The notes beneath the pieces are model-generated. The model ran no database searches and had not been told where the DNA came from. It saw only the letters and a program-made list of their open reading frames with translations. Source: Nymphaea colorata (Eukaryota > Streptophyta > Magnoliopsida > Nymphaeales > Nymphaeaceae). Taken from it: a stretch of DNA of 64,000 nucleotides. Location of the stretch: assembly GCF_008831285.2 (NCBI RefSeq), contig NC_045147.1:11287427-11351426 (forward strand), in the 5' to 3' direction. The stretch's first letter is position 1; each line of letters begins with the position of its first letter. Shown piece by piece: positions 59,881 to 64,000 of this stretch. The position numbers and the translations under genes are program-made.

Positions 59881-62800
59881 ATGAGGTGGTCAGGTTTGAT
59901 GGGTGTTATTTCATCATTGAGGCTGAGTAGGAGGAGGAGCCTCTCTACTCAAAGAGAGGATTTGCCCTTTCCTCATGGAGATAAGCTCGACTTCATGACC
60001 GCTGCCAAGATACTTTTCACAACTCCTCCAAATCCCAAAAAATTTGGGTTAGTCTACCTATCCCCCTTTCTCAACCTTACTTGATTCTTCTCATATTTCC
60101 CTTTGAAACCTTTCTTCACTCCGTGATGCATGAATGCTTGTTTTATAGTCCCCTATATGTATTTGGAATATTGGCTTCAAAATTATATCTATGCTTTAGA
60201 TTAATTGGAAACAGTGATAATAGATGTGTATATGGTTGTTCCTTACTCACACTGTGCTGATTCTTCTTGTTCTTTATCTGATTCAATCTTAGTTGTCAAA
60301 TTAGTGAATAGTTGCCCAGTCAACTGGGCTAGTCAGCCAAATAGTTAGCAGGCTACGTCAACCCCACTACATGGGACCTTCTAGAACAAGGAGGTGCTTC
60401 TAGAATGTCAAATATGATTGGTGTGCGTACATGTGTACTATATCTTCTCCCCCCTCTCTCTCTCCCATACCTGTAGCTTTAGATCTGTGTATACTTTAGG
60501 TGTATGTGCCGCCTCATTAGTTTTATTTTAACCGACCGACATGATGGTTGGACAAACTCAAACAGACTAGTCTTCTTAGGGCGTTGACCAACCTGTGTTC
60601 ATTTGCCAATTTTGATAAGAATTCAAGTTAATGATATCAGTTGCATACAGTCAGGTTGAAGAAGTTCCATGTTACAAGTGGGTAGGTTGTGTTGGAAATA
60701 ATTATAAGGTTTTACTTTTCTATACAACCTGGCTTTTGGGATTTTCCCATCCTACCGTCTCAGGAATTACTACAGGCTAGTTGCAATATCTGATGGGATT
60801 TTTGTTTCATATAATTGCTTGATCTTTTTCTGACGTTAGACTTAAATCATTTAATCAGTGACATTGATATCAGTTTTTGTGACATTCTATCTAAAAACTT
60901 CCAGGTGCACCCCATTGCGCCTGCCATCTAGCTGTTAGGCAAATTAGCAAAAGTATGGAATTGATTATAGTGGTGCAGCTTGTGTCATAGAAGCAGGCTT
61001 TGGTATTGATAACAACAGGGGCATGGTTGGCACTACTCAACGACACTAAGAGAAGCATCTATGATGTATATGATTGTGCACATTTGACACCCTTGTATGT
61101 GGAATGACTATGCATTAGTATTGTATCAAGCATATAATTCATTGAATGACAGATCTGCTGTTTCATGGCACATGGCACTGCTTTGTCATTTTTACGTGCA
61201 GCATATGTGCTAATTCAGTTGCCCAATATAGTTTATACCTCTGGAAACTTTATGGCTCAAACTTCTGCGCATCATTTAGCATTGCTATAATAGTGTCTAA
61301 AATGTTATAATTAGGAAAATTTGATTTCCTGTGATTTTGGTTTCTCTCCATGGTGCATAACTGGGCTTCCTTCAGCATAATTTAAGGTGTAATTTGATCT
61401 ATGGTGAAATTATAGTTGTAGTTTTGGATACTTTGTTGGAGCTAGGCATAATATAGTTCCTCTTCTTTGTGTTTCATATCTTCAGGATTGATTTCCATTT
61501 GGTACAATTCTTCTTTGCATGCATGCCTTCCTTAGGTATCATACTTGATCACTTTCCTCCTACTGTTCCTGCAAATCTTGATGAATCAATGCTTTATTGC
61601 TTCTTCGTTAATATATTGACGCATGTTGACAAATTCACTTTGTGGTCAAAAACACCTAGGCATGGGTGCCAGTTTAGATGCCTAGGCACCCCAAACAAAA
61701 ATATTACTTTTTTAGATTCGACTCTAAAAGTAAATTGAATTTGTTTGTTATATCTTCTAATATGTGGTTAAGGTGGAGTTTCAAAACCCTTACTTTTCCT
61801 CTTTTTCTTCTTTCTCTCGTTTTCCTTTGTTCCTACTTTTTCTTTCAAATAGATCTGCCTAGGCCCCATCTCTCCCTGATTGGTTCTTTAAAGTTTAAAC
61901 TATATAGAAATTCATGGGATTTTTGGAAATAGATTGCATATTCGCTCTGAAAGTCCTCATTTTTAGAGACATCTTCTGCTGAAATCCTTATTTCTGTTGC
62001 TGACAGCTGTATACCTGGTAGCACAATATGCACGTCATGACATCCGAAAGAGAGAAGCGGTGATCCTTCTAAACTCAAGTCTGAATTTTCTTGATGATTT
62101 TGGAAATAGAGTAGCCAGTTTGTTAGATTGATGTGCTTAATTTTGCAAGTTAAAGTTTATGATTGTCTGCTTTGATCTTTCTATACATCATCTGTTATTT
62201 ATTGGATGGATAATCATTTTGTATTTAATATATTCTTGAACATGCTGGTGCAATAACCTAAGTTCAATTCTTATCCATACAATTCTTGTTAGACTTGCCT
62301 TGCTTGTATTAGTTGATGTTTCTGTATGTTGAAGCAAAATAAGTGTGGCGCTGTGGCCATATTCTTGCTACCAAAATTTGTTACAAATACATATATAGTA
62401 ATGGGCGCGGTCAGGCGGCGGGCGGCGCCGCTCAATCGGCGCGCCAAGGAGGAGGAGACGGCTGCTGCTCTGATACCATGATAAGATTAGAAAGAATAAT
62501 CTTTGATTAACCTCGAAATCTGCCCTAACTCCTCTTTATATAGACTAGAGGAGAGAGAGAAGTTACAAGAGAAACATCTAAAGGAAAAGTTATTACAAAA
62601 GTACCCTCTTAAACCTAAAACTGAATATAAACACATCTTAACAAGCGGCGAAGATGACTGCAACAGCGGACGGAGGCGTCGGGCGGAGAAGACAGCAACG
62701 GGCGGAGGCGTCGGGCGGAGAAGACAGCAACGGGCGGAGGCGTCGGGTGGAGAAGACAGCAACGGGCGGAGGCGTCGGGCGGAGAGGTCAGGACAGCGAC

Positions 62801-63912
62801 TGGCAGAGGCGTCGGGTGGAGAGGTCAGCGACGGGCGGAGATGGGTGGACACGAGCGGGTGGAGGAAGCGCAGCGATGGGCGCGGTCAGGCGGCGGGCGG
62901 CGCCGCTCAATCGGCGCGCCAAGGAGGAGGAGACGGCTGCTGCTCTGATACCATGATAAGATTAGAAAGAATAATCTTTGATTAACCTCGAAATCTGCCC
63001 TAACTCCTCTTTATATAGACTAGAGGAGAGAGAGAAGTTACAAGAGAAACATCTAAAGGAAAAGTTATTACAAAAGTACCCTCTTAAACCTAAAACTGAA
63101 TATAAACACATCTTAACAGTAACCATTCTTGTCAATCTTAAAGTACCTCATTGTCAACAAGTTCTTGAGTATGGTACTTGGTCTAGTATATTGGTCTCAC
63201 CATTGTTGAATGATCTCTCTTGGAGATAATTTTGTCGACAAAACGTGGGCTTGTTTATGTTTCTCAAGGTGCTATTTTTATAGTTTCACATCTTTGTTGC
63301 CTTTCATCTCTAGTTTTTCATCTGATTGCTGTCTTCCCTTTTTGGTTTTCTGGCTTGTACTTTATTGGTTTTGGACCTTTAAACTGCCAATTATTCGGTT
63401 CTTAGTAGCCATTTGGCTAATGTCCTTCCATGGTTGATTTGCTTTAGTTTGATCATACTTAACCATGACAAAGAAAATGTGGTTGATCCATCCTTTCCAA
63501 CCGATAAAATCAGGAATTGGAGATGAAGAAAAAGACTGAGGAAGAAACAAAAGAAAAAAATCTAGATTCAGACTCTGCAGATGCAGGGCAAGATCCAGAT
63601 CTCGTTCAGGTAAAGAAGAGATTGGATGCTTTAGAGGAGTCTGTGAAAGAAATCGTGGACAAAACCAGAACACTTCCACAGAAGGGTGAGGATCAGTCCT
63701 CCAGCAAGCTGGACACTGTTTCTCCTCCTGACAGAAACAACAAAAGCAGCTCAGCTGCTGCTAATTCACAAACTGGCTCTTCCACTGAATCGAAAGTTAG
63801 TGTCTCAACATCAGGCCCGGCTCAGGAGTCGGTGGTTAAATCTCCTCCTGTTATTTCAGTTGACAAGGACGAGCAAAGAGGGAAGAGTGGTGATAAGAAT
63901 GAGAAGTGCTAG
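59881..63912 (+). CDS. Single-TM coiled-coil protein of unknown function, 4 exons, 222 aa
   Basis: Exons: 59881-60047, 61486-61535, 62007-62059 and 63514-63912, with phases 2, 1 and 0 and all GT/AG junctions; 669 nt. The N-terminus MRWSGLMGVISSLRLSRRRS is basic with few acids, like a mitochondrial or plastid presequence (inference). Then come LDFMTAAKILFTTPPNPKKFG and a conserved hydrophobic segment, DFHLVQFFFACMPSLAVYLV, across exons 2-3, a single TM. After the TM follows a charged helix, then LVQVKKRLDALEESVKEIV, a likely short coiled coil, and a Ser/Lys-rich low-complexity tail. I recall plant proteins of this plan annotated only as hypothetical. The donor after exon 3 (GCG/gtgatc) is weak, so that junction is the least certain. 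The last intron contains a TRIM-like retroelement. Confidence 0.72.
62401..63118 (-). mobile_element. TRIM-like retroelement in tandem LTR-internal-LTR-internal arrangement
   Basis: Two identical-looking 165-bp terminal repeats, 62954-63118 and 62479-62643, lie in direct orientation. On the minus strand each starts TGTTAAGATG and ends CTTATCA, and each is followed immediately by TGGTATCAGAGC, the tRNA-iMet primer site (62942-62953 and 62467-62478). The region between them is only 310 bp and non-coding. After the second LTR come its own primer site and 78 bp of internal sequence identical to 62876-62953. Possible flanking duplication is GTAA (62398-62401 and 63119-63122). A TATATAAAG box sits inside each LTR. 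Short LTRs, a primer site and no proteins fit a TRIM. I saw no clear polypurine tract. Confidence 0.75.
62644..62875. repeat. GC-rich minisatellite inside the TRIM-like element
   Basis: Repeats of about 31 bp built on CGGGCGGAGGCGTCGGG-CGGAGAAGACAGCAA, roughly four to six copies with divergence towards the right. It explains the Arg/Gly-rich open frames here. Confidence 0.85.
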
Positions 63913-64000
63913 GATCGTCAAACACGATCATCATGGATGAAAAGCATTTCTTCTAGGACAGTGAGAAAAAAGATGGAACTGCACAGCGACAACAGTTTTT
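63913..64000 (+). other. 3' UTR of the single-TM gene
   Basis: Follows the TAG at 63910-63912 and runs off the window. Confidence 0.5.

Noticed and set aside
62503-62985. Gly/Arg-rich frames over the last intron as a gene
   Set aside because: They translate the TRIM LTR and its minisatellite, and the frame start is repeated in the second LTR.
1-64000. tRNA, rRNA or CRISPR-like arrays
   Set aside because: No cloverleaf with paired stems and T-loop, no rRNA blocks and no spaced repeat array was seen on either strand; the short GTTCAAATC-like strings found stand alone.

Overview
The window is nuclear DNA of a flowering plant. Its genes are split by spliceosomal introns up to about 3.2 kb long. 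The encoded proteins match plant families: a plastid ClpR subunit, an AT-hook/PPC protein, a plant-type UDP-galactose/glucose transporter and DUF761 proteins. The AT-rich non-coding DNA carries microsatellites, MITEs, a chromovirus and a TRIM-like retroelement. I cannot fix the species from sequence alone.

Layout. 951-1193 (+): last two exons of SNU13, whose 5' part lies left of the window. 1978-2434 and 4456-5063: two related Tourist-like MITEs. 5807-11531 (+): a cornichon homologue, 4 exons, 140 aa. 13343-18315 (+): an ER nucleotide-sugar transporter of the UTR1/UTR3 type, 7 exons, 330 aa, with a perfect ERSE-I unfolded-protein-response element about 165-180 bp upstream of its ATG and a hAT MITE in an intron. 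20126-26886 (+): an AHL protein with two AT-hooks and a PPC domain, 5 exons, 337 aa. 27903-28497 (-): a broken DUF761-like gene. 31028-31516 (-): an apparently intact DUF761 gene. 33771-39930 (-): CLPR2, 9 exons, 284 aa, lacking the ClpP catalytic Ser and His. 42666-42976 (-): TFB5/TTDA of TFIIH, 2 exons, 70 aa. 47291-48350: a 1,060-bp non-autonomous hAT element with an 8-bp target-site duplication and palindromic subterminal repeats. 48553-59446: a full-length, very young Ty3/gypsy chromovirus on the minus strand, with 2,999-bp LTRs, TSD GCACT and one in-frame stop between protease and reverse transcriptase. 59881-63912 (+): a single-TM, coiled-coil protein of unknown function, 4 exons, 222 aa, with a TRIM-like element of unusual LTR-internal-LTR-internal structure in its last intron.

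The host genes are unrelated housekeeping or regulatory genes (splicing, COPII cargo sorting, ER sugar-nucleotide import, chromatin, plastid proteolysis, transcription/repair). They form no operon or cluster, apart from the two DUF761 copies, which look like a tandem pair. I found no previously undescribed multi-gene system. The most noteworthy signals are the hAT element with its palindrome array, the nearly identical LTRs with a single stop codon, the tandem TRIM, the ERSE-I site, and the 47-bp-arm hairpin at 29457-29571. All splice junctions were placed by hand from GT/AG sites, reading frame and remembered family sequence. No search or RNA evidence was available.
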